Assembly: GCA_029255685.2 (NCBI GenBank)
Contig: CM055312.2
Coordinates: 2,442,649 to 2,506,648, forward strand
Origin: Silene conica
Lineage: Eukaryota; Streptophyta; Magnoliopsida; Caryophyllales; Caryophyllaceae
Length of the DNA stretch: 64,000 nucleotides
Reading direction: 5' to 3'
Part shown: piece by piece, positions 12,343 to 24,877 of the stretch
Layout of the letters: each line of letters starts with the position of its first letter
Position numbering within the stretch: position 1 is the first letter of the stretch
Translations under genes and position numbers: made by a program
Notes under the pieces: model-generated
What the model saw: the letters and a program-made list of their open reading frames with translations, nothing else
Database searches by the model: none
What the model was told of the DNA's origin: nothing

Positions 12343-13906
12343 TGATGCGTGTCTATTTTATGATGTTTTTCATCTATTTTTACACGCATTTGGTCGCTCA
12401 TTTACTATGTTTTAGCCCTTATTTCCCAACAATCGTGCACTTTCGTATTTTTATGCACTTTTGCAGATTTATGCGGAAAGGGGACGATTTAGCACCATAT
12501 TCATGTCCTCGAGTCTTTTTCATAATTAAGGAACGAAGGAAAGTCAACTGAAGTCTTTATTTAAGTACCAAAAGTCAAAGCAAGAAGAAAACCGAAGAAT
12601 TCCTTGCGGAAGCGGTCGACCGACCAACTAAACGGGTCGGCCGACCAGGCCTAATTTCTATAAAGTCCAAATCTTGAAGAAAAGCCCAAGAATTCCATTA
12701 AGTCCGTAAAAGAGGTCGACCGACCCACCAAAGTGGTCGACGACCTCAGCGAAGCCCAGGAACAGTTTTCGGAAGTAATTAGAAGTAGAAGTCTTTTAGG
12801 AAACTCTAATCTTTGGCCCTATATAAACTAATCTTGTGATTAGGGTTTTGTTATCAATCAATTGACATTCATATTCAATCATCGAGTTTTATTTAGAAGA
12901 AGTTACAATCTAGTTTTATTCCAGCTTTAGTTTTGTAATCTTTCAATAATTCCCAAGCATTCAATAAAGTTTGTTCCTTTCTGCCCTAATCCCGACTTTG
13001 GTAATTACTCTTTTAATCTAGCTTTATTATTGTTCTTATTACTATTGCATTCAATTAAGATAGAATTCTCAAGCTTTATTGAATCTCGCATGTTTAGATT
13101 ATTTACTATGTTTACCATGTTTATTCCCGTTTTCATAATCGTCTTAATAACCATGAGTAGCTAAATTTCATATGTTAGGATGTAGGGGATGAATATGCGT
13201 AGGTAGTAAAATTTCCGAGACCGACTTGTAGCAGAGCCGCGGTCGGCCGACTCAAAAAGTGGGTCGGTCGACCGAGGCTGTGGTCGGCCGACTGGAATAG
13301 CTGGTCGGTCGACCACCCGCGCATGAATCTTGTTTCGTCTTTTTCTTGTTGACTATAATATCCTACAATGAGACTGAAAGGAGACTTGTAGGATGTTAGT
13401 AATGACCTACCCAAGATTGAAAGATACGGGAAGGGCATTGGTTTACACCTTAAGACGGCTAGGTTACTTAAGACTGAAAGGTATGTGACCTAGGATTTAG
13501 GAATCACCCTTATTGTTGACACCCAATAATTGTGAGACCTAGGAACTAATAGCATAGGCCGAAAGGAGCTATTAGGTACCATAGACCGAAAGGATATGTT
13601 ACACCCTTACGCGACTGCAATACATGTTGACCTTAGGATTTATATTACCTTAGCTATTTATTACCCCAAACATCCTAGCATCCCTTTTAATATATTTTAT
13701 TCTCATCTTTATTTCTTGTTTTATTTTAATTCTTTGCTTTGACTTAGTAATCAACAATCAAAACCCCCAAATTTGTTACCTTTAAACATTAACACCAAAC
13801 AATAAACATTCCCCACCTCTCTGTGGTTCGACTCTGACTTTCACTATCTATAGTTTAAGTTTAGGAATTATAAATTTATCTTTGGTACCCTCAACGACGG
13901 GCATCA
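12343..13906. mobile_element. Solo LTR of a Ty3/gypsy-like retrotransposon
   Basis: A 1,564 bp unit begins TGATGC and ends GCATCA, and both sides carry GTATT (12338-12342 and 13907-13911). This is the structure of one LTR left by recombination between the two LTRs of a full element. It contains several GGTCGGCCGACC-type palindromic motifs at about 12610-12650, 12715-12745 and 13236-13315. It has no coding capacity. The lineage is inferred from general resemblance only. Confidence 0.85.
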
Positions 13907-13911
13907 GTATT

Positions 13912-14700
13912 AATTCACCATAATCTCTCAATTTATTTATGTTGTATTAAAATTCATTACTGTTTTGATGGTCATTGATTCCTGAGATTTTGCATAAGAT
14001 GTGACTGTTGGAGCGTCTTTCTACACTTATAAATTCGAAGCTCTCACACACAATCACATCATTAGAAAAACTATAAAACATTTTCTTCCTTCTTCTCTTT
14101 GTTATTTTATATTCTGCTTATTGACAACAGTTCTCACTTTCATCTATGGAGTGCATCATTGTGCGGAAGGATGCGTTAATCCTGGAATCGGTGACCACAG
14201 AACTCAAGGAACACCTGTGTGGGGGTCTAACTGATTTGGGGCAATGTCTTACACGACGTCTCAATTAAGGTTATTTTTGGTCAGATAAGTTCACTTTTAC
14301 TTCACTCGTATCCCTCTGTTCGACCCTCATCTTATTATTTGTTAACCAAGTCTAAGTATTTTTTCTAGGTGCGTGACAAGCCTATCAATTTTTTGCGCCG
14401 TTGTCGGGGATACAGCCTACGAGCTTAGTTCCATTTTTGAATTTTATCTTGTTTTTATCTGTCTTCGGGAACACTTGTTCCTTAAGACCACTCCTTACAA
14501 TCTTCTCTAGATTGTTGTCTTGTGCCCAAGTATTCTCGTAACGGAGAATTTTTTCTGAGCGATCCCGAGTCTAAGAAAGCCTTGACAATGAGAGATTGCT
14601 GAATCTAACTGGCTAGACTTGTCGCGAGTCTCCAAACTCAAACTAGTAACAAGTGTAAGTAAGGGCTAATCCCACAAGGAAGGTCTTTGTATCGGTTAAA
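13912..14700 (+). repeat. Retrotransposon remnant with LTR end and tRNA-Asp-type primer site
   Basis: An LTR-like end ...GCCTATCA (14381-14387) is followed after five bases by TTGCGCCGTTGTCGGGGAT (14393-14411). This differs at two positions from the complement of the plant tRNA-Asp 3' end, the usual primer site of Athila/Tat-type elements. About 290 bp of apparent leader follows, then the similarity fades. No gag or pol reading frame remains. Confidence 0.6.
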
Positions 14701-14750
14701 TGTGTGCTAAAATTAAGTAACCAAATGTGTGTATCGGGGGAGGTTGATAT

Positions 14751-15354
14751 CAGGGATGCCATTGGGGCGGGTACAAGTGGATACCGTCCCGCCCCCGCCC
14801 CGGTTGGGATGGGGACGAGTAGAGCTTTGGCGGGTAGTGGGGCGGGGATGGGTACGAAAATTTACCCGCCATGGGTAGTGGGGCGGGGATGGTTTTTGCG
14901 TGTTACCCACTTCATACCCGCCTACCCGCCAATTATTACAAAAATTAATACCATTATTACGATAATTTTACAAATATCATGTTGTTATAATTAAGACGTA
15001 ATGTTGAAAATAACTATTTTATAAAGTATTTACCAACTTCTTTGGTAAATAATTAAAATTGTATAAACAAATTACTGAAAATAGTAATTAATAGTGATTA
15101 AACCAACTTGTACGAAAAAAGATAGGAAAAATTTATGGTATAGCGAGTTAATGGATAGGTGGCCGGGGCGGGGATGACTTTGAAAAGTTGTACCCGCCAT
15201 GGGTGGTGGGGCGGGGATGATTTTGGAAACTTGTACCCGCCATGGGTTGTGGGACGGGGATGGGTACGAGGTTTTTTTGATGGGTACGGGTACGGGTACG
15301 GGTGAGCCTATATGCAGCACCGCCCCACCCCGTCCTGCCCCAATGACATCCCTA
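14751..15354. mobile_element. GC-rich hAT-type MITE
   Basis: A 604 bp element has imperfect termini CAGGGATGCCATTGGGGC and GCCCCAATGACATCCCTA. The flanking 8 bp are GTTGATAT on the left and GTTGTTAT on the right, a 7/8 match, as for a hAT target duplication. Its ends are rich in GGGGCGGG and CCCGCC blocks while its middle is AT-rich. Reading frames here are products of the low-complexity ends. Confidence 0.8.
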
Positions 15355-15987
15355 GTTGTTATGTTGATTTATCTAATCTACTAAATTAAAATAATGCAAC
15401 GAATGTAAAAATCATGTAAATAATTAAAAGTGTAAATAAATATGAGAATAATTTTTGGATCAAGTAATTTCCACCAACTAGTTATGAATTGATCATTGAC
15501 AGTTCTAATTTATTCTATCACGGAATACTTTGCCATGGAGTTGTTGACTTCTTATTCCACATAAGAGTAGTTATTAACTACAAACGTAAACAAATAACCT
15601 TTACAGATTACAAAATTGTCAATTTAGTCAAGCGCTTAATTGTATCAAAATTGTAGAACAAAGCTATGGAATTTAGCAAAGATGAATTAATGAAAAATAC
15701 AAGCAATGCTTCACTGTGATTCATACAAGTTTAATGATTTATAACTCAAAAACGATGAATTATAATTGTTACAACGAAATAGATAAACAAACAAAATATT
15801 CATTCCTCTAATCTAGCAATGATTAATTAACTAACAAGAACTAGTTGATCATTTTAGGTGCATAATTAACAAACCAACAATAAACCAAATTAAACCTGAT
15901 ATTCAAATAATAAAATAGAAATAGAATAATATTCTTACAATTGAAACTAATTTTGCTTCAAGAACTTGTTTCAAGAGGTAGAACTTA
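15355..15987. other. AT-rich spacer, nothing recognised
   Basis: No reading frame of note, terminal repeat or RNA signature between the GC-rich MITE and the MITE at 15988. Confidence 0.45.
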
Positions 15988-16208
15988 TGTCCTGTTCTTT
16001 CTAGCTTAATTTCAGCTCCTTTCAATTTTGATTGGATGTACCGTTGAGTTTTATTTACGTTTAATCAATTATGTTTAGTTAATCTCTTCACAAAATAAAC
16101 TTTTAATTCAACTAAATTCGCTTCACCTCAGTTTCACTCAATTTAGTTCAATTAAGCTCTACTCCAGTTAATTCAATTCAGCTTGTTTCAGCCGAAAAGA
16201 ACAGGGCC
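15988..16208. mobile_element. PIF/Harbinger-type MITE, copy 3 (inverted)
   Basis: About 221 bp, in the opposite orientation to the copy at 448. The ends are TGTCCTGTTCTTTCTAGC and GCCGAAAAGAACAGGGCC. TTA flanks both sides (15985-15987 and 16209-16211). Confidence 0.85.
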
Positions 16209-16418
16209 TTAGTCATCTATACAAATAAAACTAACTAAAATAAACTATAAATTAAAATTGTTTATGTATTATAATGATTAATGATAAGAAAAATATGTAA
16301 GAGGATATGAACACACCCTAAAAGTGTCAACAACACCTGCTTATATAGGTTTTCAAATGACATCTCCTTAAAATCTTATAAAGTATGAGTATAATTGCCA
16401 AATTAAAGGAGAATTAAT

Positions 16419-16879
16419 GAGTTGTTGGAATCCATTAAAATCAATGTTGTGCCATAAAAAGAGTTGGAATCGTCCGTAAGGGTGGAGTATATATAGTGGT
16501 TAAAACTTGGATGAAATACTGAAATTACCAGGTGACCCGGATTCAAGCCTCCCCAAGAGCAATTCTTGGCCCGAGTCCATGCCTAAGTAGATTTCGAGCC
16601 TTTCACCCTCGGGTGGTGGCTTACCTGGTATACGTGGTTTGTAGGCTATCACATATACCCGAGTGTTTAACCAGTGTGAGGTAGCGGCTGCGGGTTCCCT
16701 ACGGGTCCCTCGTCACCAGAAAAAAGAAAAAAAAAGTTAGAATCCAATATTGTGCCATAAAAACGGAGATGAACATTCGATTCCAAGATTCCATGCATTT
16801 AACTCATATTTTATGACCCAACATTGAATTTCAATTCTTTTTATGACACCCCGATTGAATTTGATGGATTCAACAACTC
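16419..16879. mobile_element. Foldback MITE carrying a nested SINE
   Basis: The left arm GAGTTGTTGGAATCCAT pairs with the right arm ATGGATTCAACAACTC. Further inside, TGTGCCATAAAAAGAG pairs with a TTTTTATGACACC segment, so the arms extend for about 60 bp. No clear target duplication was found. A SINE (16472-16734) is inserted in the left half. Confidence 0.65.
16472..16734 (+). mobile_element. tRNA-derived SINE
   Basis: The 5' head has a box A-like ATAGTGGTTAAAACTTGG and a box B-like GGTGACCCGGATTCAAGCC, as in tRNA-derived RNA polymerase III promoters. The body ends in an A-rich tail. Flanking repeats AGTTGGAATC (16462-16471) and AGTTAGAATC (16735-16744) match at 9/10 and look like the target duplication. 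Confidence 0.8.
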
Positions 16880-17045
16880 CTTAAATCTTCTACCATATTC
16901 ATCTCACGTATTTATTTATCTTTCATTTTCTTTGAAAGAGATATTTTAATCAATATAAACAAATGATTAGATATAGAATGTCAACATTAAAGCCTTATAA
17001 CCTTTTTTCCATTATAATTATAAATTTATAACTATGTTAATTACC

Positions 17046-17075
17046 ATGTTGCGTTGCGACGGGCTTTCAAACTAG
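17046..17075 (+). mobile_element. Possible Helitron 3' end
   Basis: The sequence GCGACGGGCTTTCAAACTAG is followed by T, resembling the CTAG/T end of plant Helitrons with a decayed hairpin before it. The matching 5' TC end was not located. Confidence 0.35.
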
Positions 17076-18950
17076 TAATGTATGCAAAAAAGCAAAAGAT
17101 TTGTTTATATAGATTAAGTAGAATAATTCTCGACCTGTTTTAATGTTAAGATAAACGTTATTTTCATCACTATTTACCACATTAAAACGGTTGCATAATA
17201 AAATTTGTGCTCCTAGACTTATTATTCATTGGGTTTCCTCATCTCTACATCTCTTGATTGAATCACAAAGTATTGAATCTATCAATATGTGGTGAGGCAT
17301 GCTAATAACCAACCTCTTGTGGCTCACACTCTTCCAAATACCTTTCCATGCTTGATGCTCCCATGGCCCCTCAATATTTGTATTTACATCAACATCAAGC
17401 TACGACTATATGGATTGAATTTCCCTCGACAAAGAGTTTTGGATAATGAATATGTCGTATTCGAGTAACATTCGGATTTCGAGTTTTTATAAGTGAACGT
17501 AATAATATACTTGTACTTGTTAATAATTTATGTTAATAAAAGTTTATGTTAGTTTGAATAACGTAAGTTTGAACTGATCAACAACATATTTATTATCATA
17601 GCTTTCTTTATATACAAAGAGTCAAAAATAAACTAACACGATTAGGTGGATATTTTGAAAATTAAGAGAATAACCAAATTTTCATTTTTTTAACAAAAAA
17701 AAGTCAAACTTAAAAAATTATCATTATCCTAATTCACTATCATGACAAATTTATAGATAAGAGCTAACTTACTGGATAATTATGATGCATAAAACTTTCA
17801 TACAAAAATATATTTGAGACACTTAACATAACACAATATAAGATTGAGTATTGTATTTGGCCTAATTTTCAAAATGTTTTTTGGATTTAAACCCACATTT
17901 TAACCAAACCCATGATTATTTAAAAGTTAAAAATAAATTATCAAAACCATTTTTTGCCATAAAAATAGAAGCACCATTTTGATGCTTTTAGCTTTTGAAA
18001 AGTAATTTTAAGAAATTAGAACATGCTCTTAGTATTGCATGTGAAAGTTAAATACCTTTCATGATAAAACATAATTATCTTTTACATACATAACATATTT
18101 GTATTTGTTGGAATATTTGTTATTACTTATAGAAAGTACTATATAATTTATTTATTTTATTCAAATTTAATATAAAATACTTTTATAAAAATGAGATTTT
18201 TTTTCATTATTACAATATATAATACTTATATTTTTATTATTGTTAGGATCATGATTCTGCTTCGGAACGATGGGATGACAACATCAAATCGGTAGAATGA
18301 TGAGACTCTAAAATTGTAAAATCCTACTACCTCAATAAATATATCTTTTTGGTAAAAATATACTCGTATAATTGAAGATCAAAACACTTATTAATCAACA
18401 TTCATCCATAAATATTGATAATTAATGATTTTAGTATCATTATATAAACATGTTTCTACAACTTGGATGAAATTTAGGTTTACAATGCCATTATGTAAAA
18501 ATATACTTATACTATTATTTTTTTATTACGAAATTGGATCGTATGATCATAATCGATAATGATCCAAACTTCAAATGAATAAAATCGTACCCGATAAAAT
18601 CATAAGATCCAGGATTGACATATCAATTTTAAATCGTAAAATCTTAAAAGTGTAAAACCAAATGTCTTACATTTTACGAGATATCGGGTCTCGGGTCCGT
18701 TTTACTGCTATCCATAATTGAGCACATTATCCTTTACTTGAGAGGAGAGACAGCTCACAAATCACCAAGTCACCATCCCTCCCATTTAATTTTCCCCCCA
18801 AATTAATTAAATTGATTGATTTTCTGAGCACCACATAAACCCTATAATTATTATTTCTCACAATTTCTCCTCACGTCATACATATATTCATACCCCTTAT
18901 ATTCGATCATTAATTCCTCTTCATCATCAGCTTCAAAAACCTCATAAAAA
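17076..18950. other. AT-rich spacer and promoter of the START-domain gene
   Basis: No coding region is visible. The last 200 bp are the presumed promoter and leader of the gene starting at 18951. Nothing else is recognised. Confidence 0.5.
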
Positions 18951-21900
18951 ATGACGAAAATGGTGACACCATTGTTGACAATATCACCATTAGAGCTGTG
19001 GAGAGATAACAATGGCGGAGGTTGGTTTACAATAGCAGCAATCTCTTTCATCTTCATATACCATTTCCTTTTACCTCTTTTTCGATCTTCTATTGCTAGA
19101 TTTAACCCTAATTCTTCATCAATTTCACCTCTTTCTGTTTCTTCTAATGATGCTGTTGATGATAATTCTCTCTCCTCTTTCAGGTACCTTCTGCTGGTTT
19201 TGGTTTGATTGTATGTTTTGATTTGATTTTAATTGTGTTTTGTTTGTGATGAGTATCTCTTGATTTCTGGATTTTTGATGTCATTTGATGATTTGCAACG
19301 TTGGAAAGATGTATTCATTTTTAGCTAACGAGACGATTTTCATCATGCGTAACTCGGAAACCACAAATTCTCATTTTAGACTGTTATTATCCTTCTAAAG
19401 TGTAAGACGGGTCAAATACATATCAAATCACCCCACTTGTCACCTAGACTTACCGGTCGGAAACAGTCTCTGAGTGTTGTTATTACATGAGCAAGAGTAA
19501 GGGTAAGGGTTCATACATCCGACCCCTATTGCCTCGATATTTGCGGGAGCTCTTAAGACACTAGGTATTGCTGTTGATGTTGTATTACTGTAGAGTGTAG
19601 ACTGAAGTAGTAGAAAGGCTAGTTCTGAAGAACTGTGGGTCCTTAAAAGAGGGTAATTATTCGGTTGGGTTCACCAGTAAGTAGGGAGGACGATCATCAA
19701 GTGTGTATGGATTTGTCGTGCTTGAATCGGGATTGGTGGGAGGCTGGTGATGGCTTTCCCGCTGAAACGAGCTGAATTGAATTAATTGGAGGAGGGCTTA
19801 ATTGAACTAAATAGGGTGGAACTAAGGTGAAATGAATTTAGTTGAATTAAAAGTTAATTTTTTTGAAGAGATTAACTGAACACAATTGATTTAACGTAAA
19901 TAAAACTTAACGGAATACAACCAAGCAAATTGAAATGAGGTGAAATTAAGCCAAAAAGAACAGGGCCTTAATTTGTTTGGTAAACAGGTAAAATGGAAGG
20001 TTTGTTCGACTTGCTCGTCCTTCCATTGAGAAAAAAAAAAGAATTTGTTGAGAGACGTTATGTGAGAATTTTGGTTTGTTTAGACTTTAGATGAATTATA
20101 TTTTGTGTAGGTTAGTTAATCGTTAACGGTAATTTACCATTTAACTTGAGCTTTGGCAAGAATCATCAACAGTAATTTTCCGTCCCCCAATCATATGTTT
20201 TTTTCTTTTTTATTCTTTGTAGGGGTGTTTTAATCAAGGTAAACAATTATTGTGACAAAGGGAGTATTAGTTTTCATAGATGTCATTATCTTAAGTTTAA
20301 TGGTTTAGAGCTTATTGTATTTTGTAATATTATCTATGTTCTCATTTGTTTGGTAGATTTTCAGTTATCTATACTAAAGAGTAAAGACCTTGTGCTTCAT
20401 ATGCAGAACTTCTGAACTTGTATCCAATGGTGATTTGCAATATTTGATCGACAATTTGGATGAGAAAGTGAGCGAGACTGAGACATGGGAAAATGTCATC
20501 GAGAAAAGTAATGGTTCTGTATTGTACAAAGCTAAGTGTTGCAGACCTAAGGTGAATCTCTTGTGTAACTACTGAGATGCATCAGAAAATACTTTACTTT
20601 TGCACCTTGTTTGCTTAAAATCTGGACCATTCTACTCATTTTTGTTGGACATGCACGTGGTTTAGTCGCTTCTTTGTATTCGCCTTTTGTCAGCAGAGGG
20701 GATGACTTGACTGGTTACTCTATACTTTCTATTTTTTTGGATAGTGGGTGTTTTAAGTCTCAAAATGAGCCCCCCTTTATATTCAGGGTTCTTGTATTGT
20801 ACTTTTTTGATGGGAGCATGCATACTGATTACAGGATATGCTATTAGTACAAGTTGATTTGTCTATCTATAGGTTGATGACATTTACAAATGATGTCAAA
20901 ATCGATGGAAAATAATTTTGTAAAAGTCAAACAAAAAATCTTCTACAATTACCATAAAACAAAGATCATTACTTTTGAATATATGACTCTACTGCCAAGT
21001 GTGAGATGGAAGGTAAATTTTCCATCTGTCGAATTGGGTAGGATTTGACAGGCAACCAAGGCCCTCGTATTCTGAATCTTCTTGGCTTCTGTTTGTTTCG
21101 CATAGGCCTTCGGCACAGTTTGTTTACTACTTCCTCTTTGAGAATATTTTGGTCACAGAATATTCTTTCTCATTTTCTTTATTTTAATGTATATGGCGTC
21201 CATTTGGCTTCCCTTTCACCAATGCTCATGTTTACAGTGGAGCTTCATTGTAGATTGAAATCTTTTCTTTATCCGTGTGGACCATTTCATTTCTCAATCC
21301 CACCTTTCGGACCTTCTGTATTTGCTATATTTTTGGTTAGAATGAATTGTTTGAGTTTTCATTATTTGTCAGCATATTTGTTATATTATGTTGACTATTT
21401 TCTCTTTGTTATTTCTTGTAGGACGGCCCACTCAAATACTTAAGTTTGACAGTGTTTGAGAATTGCTCTCCTGAAATATTGCGAGACTTCTACATGGATT
21501 GTGAGTATAGAACACAGTGGGATAAGACAGTTGTTGCTCATGAGCAATTGCAGATTGACAAAAGAAGTGGCATTGAGGTTGGTCGGACGATAAAAAAATT
21601 TCCTCTTTTAACGCCTAGAGAATATGTTTTGGCATGGAAGATCTGGGAAGGCGTCAATAAAACATTCTACTGCTTCACAAAGGTGAGCATCATCCATGTC
21701 ATCATATTAGAATGATGATATGGCTTTTCAAGAGGGCGGTTGAACAGTGATGACAATGCTACACTTTCTGTTAAATGCTTTCTTACAATCTTCTTTCTAT
21801 CTCTGCGTTTCTGTTCATCTCGTCCTGAGCTATTATTGTCCTTACTCCTTAGTCTTGAGGTACCTATACAAAATGTAGCTAATTAGCCTACAATGCATTT

Positions 21901-24877
21901 GATATAGTTCTATTAGAGTGATAGTTTCTTTTGCAAGTGTGACATTGATGGGCTAGTAATTATGTATAAAATCAAATACTCCCTCCGACCCAGACCAAAA
22001 GTAACACTTACTATAGACGGATGATACAAACCAAAGGTAACATTCCTTATTTGGCCCACAACATTACCAAGTTGTCCTTATGATTATTTGATATTTACAC
22101 AAAATGCCATTACATGGCCCACGTACCAACCCACAATTAAACTCACATTTACATGACCCACCTATTTTTTTCCTTCTTTACCCCTCCTTTTCCCACCTTT
22201 TCTTAATTCTCCATTTTGCCCTATGTTACCTTTGGTCTGGGTCGGAGGGAGTATATTTTTTCTGTTTCGAGGACTGCTGCACTTTTGACGGCAAGGGGGT
22301 GTGGCCGTGTGGGGAAGGATTTAATCTTGCCTACTGAAAGTAATTTGTGCTGATTGTTTGCTATGAGCTTATTGAGATTTGTACTGGGCAACTGTATAGT
22401 TACAGTTATCCAGTTACCCTCTACCTGAGATATGCTGCCTAATGCCTATGTGTCTGTGCCCTGAATTAGGAATGTGAGCACCCTTTGGCACCAAGACAAA
22501 GGAAGTATGTACGTGCTGCAATCTTCAGATCTGGATGGAGGATAAGGCAAGGCAAGTGCACTCCTAAACTTGTTTGTCTTTGCTGTCAGTAAGATGTGGT
22601 TTGATACTTCATAATAATACATAGAAGTTGTTGACTTTGATCATATTTTCTCACAATATACAATAGTTACAAGTTTTAATAGATCATAATATGAAAATAG
22701 CTCTGATAAAGTAAACACGATAAATTTTTTAGTACCTTGTTGATCTACATATATTTGGAAACATGAATGCTCAAAGATACATTGTTTCACCACTAAAAGC
22801 CTAACACAAATGGGGAGGATAAACCTGGAGGGATGGAGGTAGTAAAATTAAGGACTAAGAACTGCCTTAACCACGATACGATGAGTGAGGTTTTCTCTTA
22901 CTACGTCCTTTTTTATACCTATCCTTACAGTCATACACTAGCGGTTTGTCCTTTTTGCTCGAGTAAGGACTAAGAACTGCCTTAACCACGATAGAATGGG
23001 GGAAGGGTACAGGGGAAGTGAACCTTTGACCTCAAAGTGACAAGATACCAGTCCAAGTGTCCAACCAGCGAACGGGTTACTTTTTGTGATAATTATGCAT
23101 GCATCTTTACCTCGTATCAGGTAACAAAAATGCAGCCTTCAGCTTAGGGATGGTGTTAAATGCAAATATATTGCTCTTTCTTCGCTCTAAACAAGCATAT
23201 CCTTTGGTGGATTATTATTTTTTTTTTTTCTTATTTTGTTAGACTTGTGAATGTCTGTTTCTATTTCTAATGGAGTCGAAATGCCTGTGAAATTTGTATT
23301 AGTTCAGTACCTGGAAGAAATGCCTGTGAAATCAAAATGGTGCACCAAGAAGATGCTGGTTTGAATGTGGAAATGGCAAAGTTGGCGTTTGCCAAAGGCA
23401 TATGGAGTTATGTGTGTAAGATGGACGATGCTTTGCGCAAGTATGCCTCATCTCCTCACCGGCTAACTTCAGCTGTCACTGCCGTCTCTTTTATGCAGAA
23501 GGTTAATTTTAAATGTTCATTATGACAACAAGCGCAATGCGGAATTTCAGTTTTCTAATGTTTTCTTTGTTTTCCTTGTTTATAGTCTGTGATTCTTCGT
23601 GTTTGGCCTTTTTCCTACCTTTCGGTCATTTAATTTCTGGGAGCTGGAGTGAAAACGTTATCATTGGTATATCCGTATATGTGAGTAGCAGCCTGCCACC
23701 CGAAGAACTCAACCAATTTTTTTAACTGTATGTGTACTTAGCTTAGCAGTGTTAGTTATACCTGTCAAAGAGGTCATTCTGAATTTTTGATAGGGTATGG
23801 CTCTGGCTATTTCAGGTCTTTTATGCATTTCGACTACGACCGTATTGGGCCTGGATCTTTTTTCTGTGTACAAATATTTATTTAGTTTGATTGAGGTCAA
23901 TATCGAGTTTGTGGTTATGGTTTGAGCAATTGGGTCTTATTTCGGCTGTATTTATGCAGGTTTTTTTTCCGTGCAAAATATTAGGTACAATTTAAATTAG
24001 CTAGTGTTGCAGCCTGCAGGTCATTTTCAGATAAGGCTGTTTTTGATCAGGTCAATATTGTGGCCTAAGAAAGTTTGGTCTGGAATAGGTTGGATCAAGT
24101 CAATTTGCATCTTGTCTGACTAGTTCTGTTTAGTTCGGGTTAATTCGAATCCTGGATCAAGTTATCTTGCCTGAGATCTAGTTATAATTGTTTATGAGAA
24201 GACGAGATCATGTCAGTGCTATCTATTCCTCCGTCATATTAAGCTCGAATTTAGTGATTTCTTGTGGATGTAGGTCCCACCAGAGCTAGATGACGTAGGC
24301 AGAGCAGGCTCAGTGGATTTAACTAGTGAAAGCAGCAAGTCAATCTCTGTAGAACGAGAAGGGGGTGGAGCCAAATTGCAGAAAGTCTGCAGGAAGCCTA
24401 CGAAGAAAATGGTTGCCAATGGGTTACTTCTTCTCGGAAGCCTTATCTGTTTGTCTCATGGCAATACTAGTTTGGGTGCAAAAGTTGTAGGTTCATTCTT
24501 CTTGCGGAAATTATGTAAGCGAGGCCAGTCATCTGGTCCGAACCAGCCAAGGTAACATGCAAATTTATGTAGTGCAATATATTTACTTGGTACTAAGAGT
24601 ATTCTCTATTCCTCTTTAAGTAAGCCACCTCAACTTGTCTGTATATAACTGGGGAGAAATCCGAGAAAGAAAAGGAGAGGTTTTGTGGTCTTGCCATTTT
24701 GGGACAGGTTACCCGTTCGACTTTCATTTGAAAATTGGCTGAATTGTCATGCGGTCAGAATAAAGCTCAAACTTCGTCTCCTTGTAAGAATTGGTTAAAA
24801 CGCCTACATTTTGTTTGGTGTAAACAATGGGACCAAGAGCAATTTTGATGGTCATCGGTTTTGTTTTCAGGTTATGA
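18951..24877 (+). CDS. START-domain lipid-binding membrane protein
   Basis: Coding exons are 18951-19183, 20407-20551, 21422-21682, 22470-22551, 23308-23501, 24274-24551 and 24871-24877. Phases match at every junction and give 399 residues, the usual size for plant START-only proteins of this type. An N-terminal hydrophobic segment lies at residues 25-44. Exons 2-5 form the START domain, with the runs YRTQWDKTVV, KKFPLLTPREYVLAWKIWEG and PGRNACEIKMVHQED. Exon 6 adds a polar stretch and a second hydrophobic segment (NGLLLLGSLICL). The last exon adds only the end of an Arg codon, Leu and the stop. The family is thought to bind lipid or another hydrophobic ligand at membranes; the ligand is unknown. 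The fourth intron starts with GC (CAAG/GCAAGT); no GT donor nearby keeps the frame. Introns 1 and 3 carry MITEs. Confidence 0.88.
19752..19967. mobile_element. PIF/Harbinger-type MITE, copy 4
   Basis: Same family as at 448. The right end AAAGAACAGGGCC is followed by TTA; the left end is decayed (GGCTTTCCCGCTGAAACGAG). It lies in intron 1 of the START-domain gene. Confidence 0.75.
21979..22251. mobile_element. Stowaway MITE in intron 3 of the START-domain gene
   Basis: The termini CTCCCTCCGACCCAGACCAA and TTGGTCTGGGTCGGAGGGAG are perfectly inverted. TA flanks both sides, as for Tc1/mariner-type Stowaway elements. It is 273 bp long and its internal reading frame has no coding meaning. Confidence 0.9.

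Noticed and set aside
14704-15384. Overlapping Gly/Pro-rich reading frames on both strands
   Set aside because: They are translations of the GC-rich ends of a MITE and have no protein-like signature.
16472-16734. tRNA gene suggested by box A and box B motifs (also near 41550, 48780 and 55912)
   Set aside because: None folds into a tRNA cloverleaf. The first has a SINE body, A-tail and target duplication; the others are fragments.
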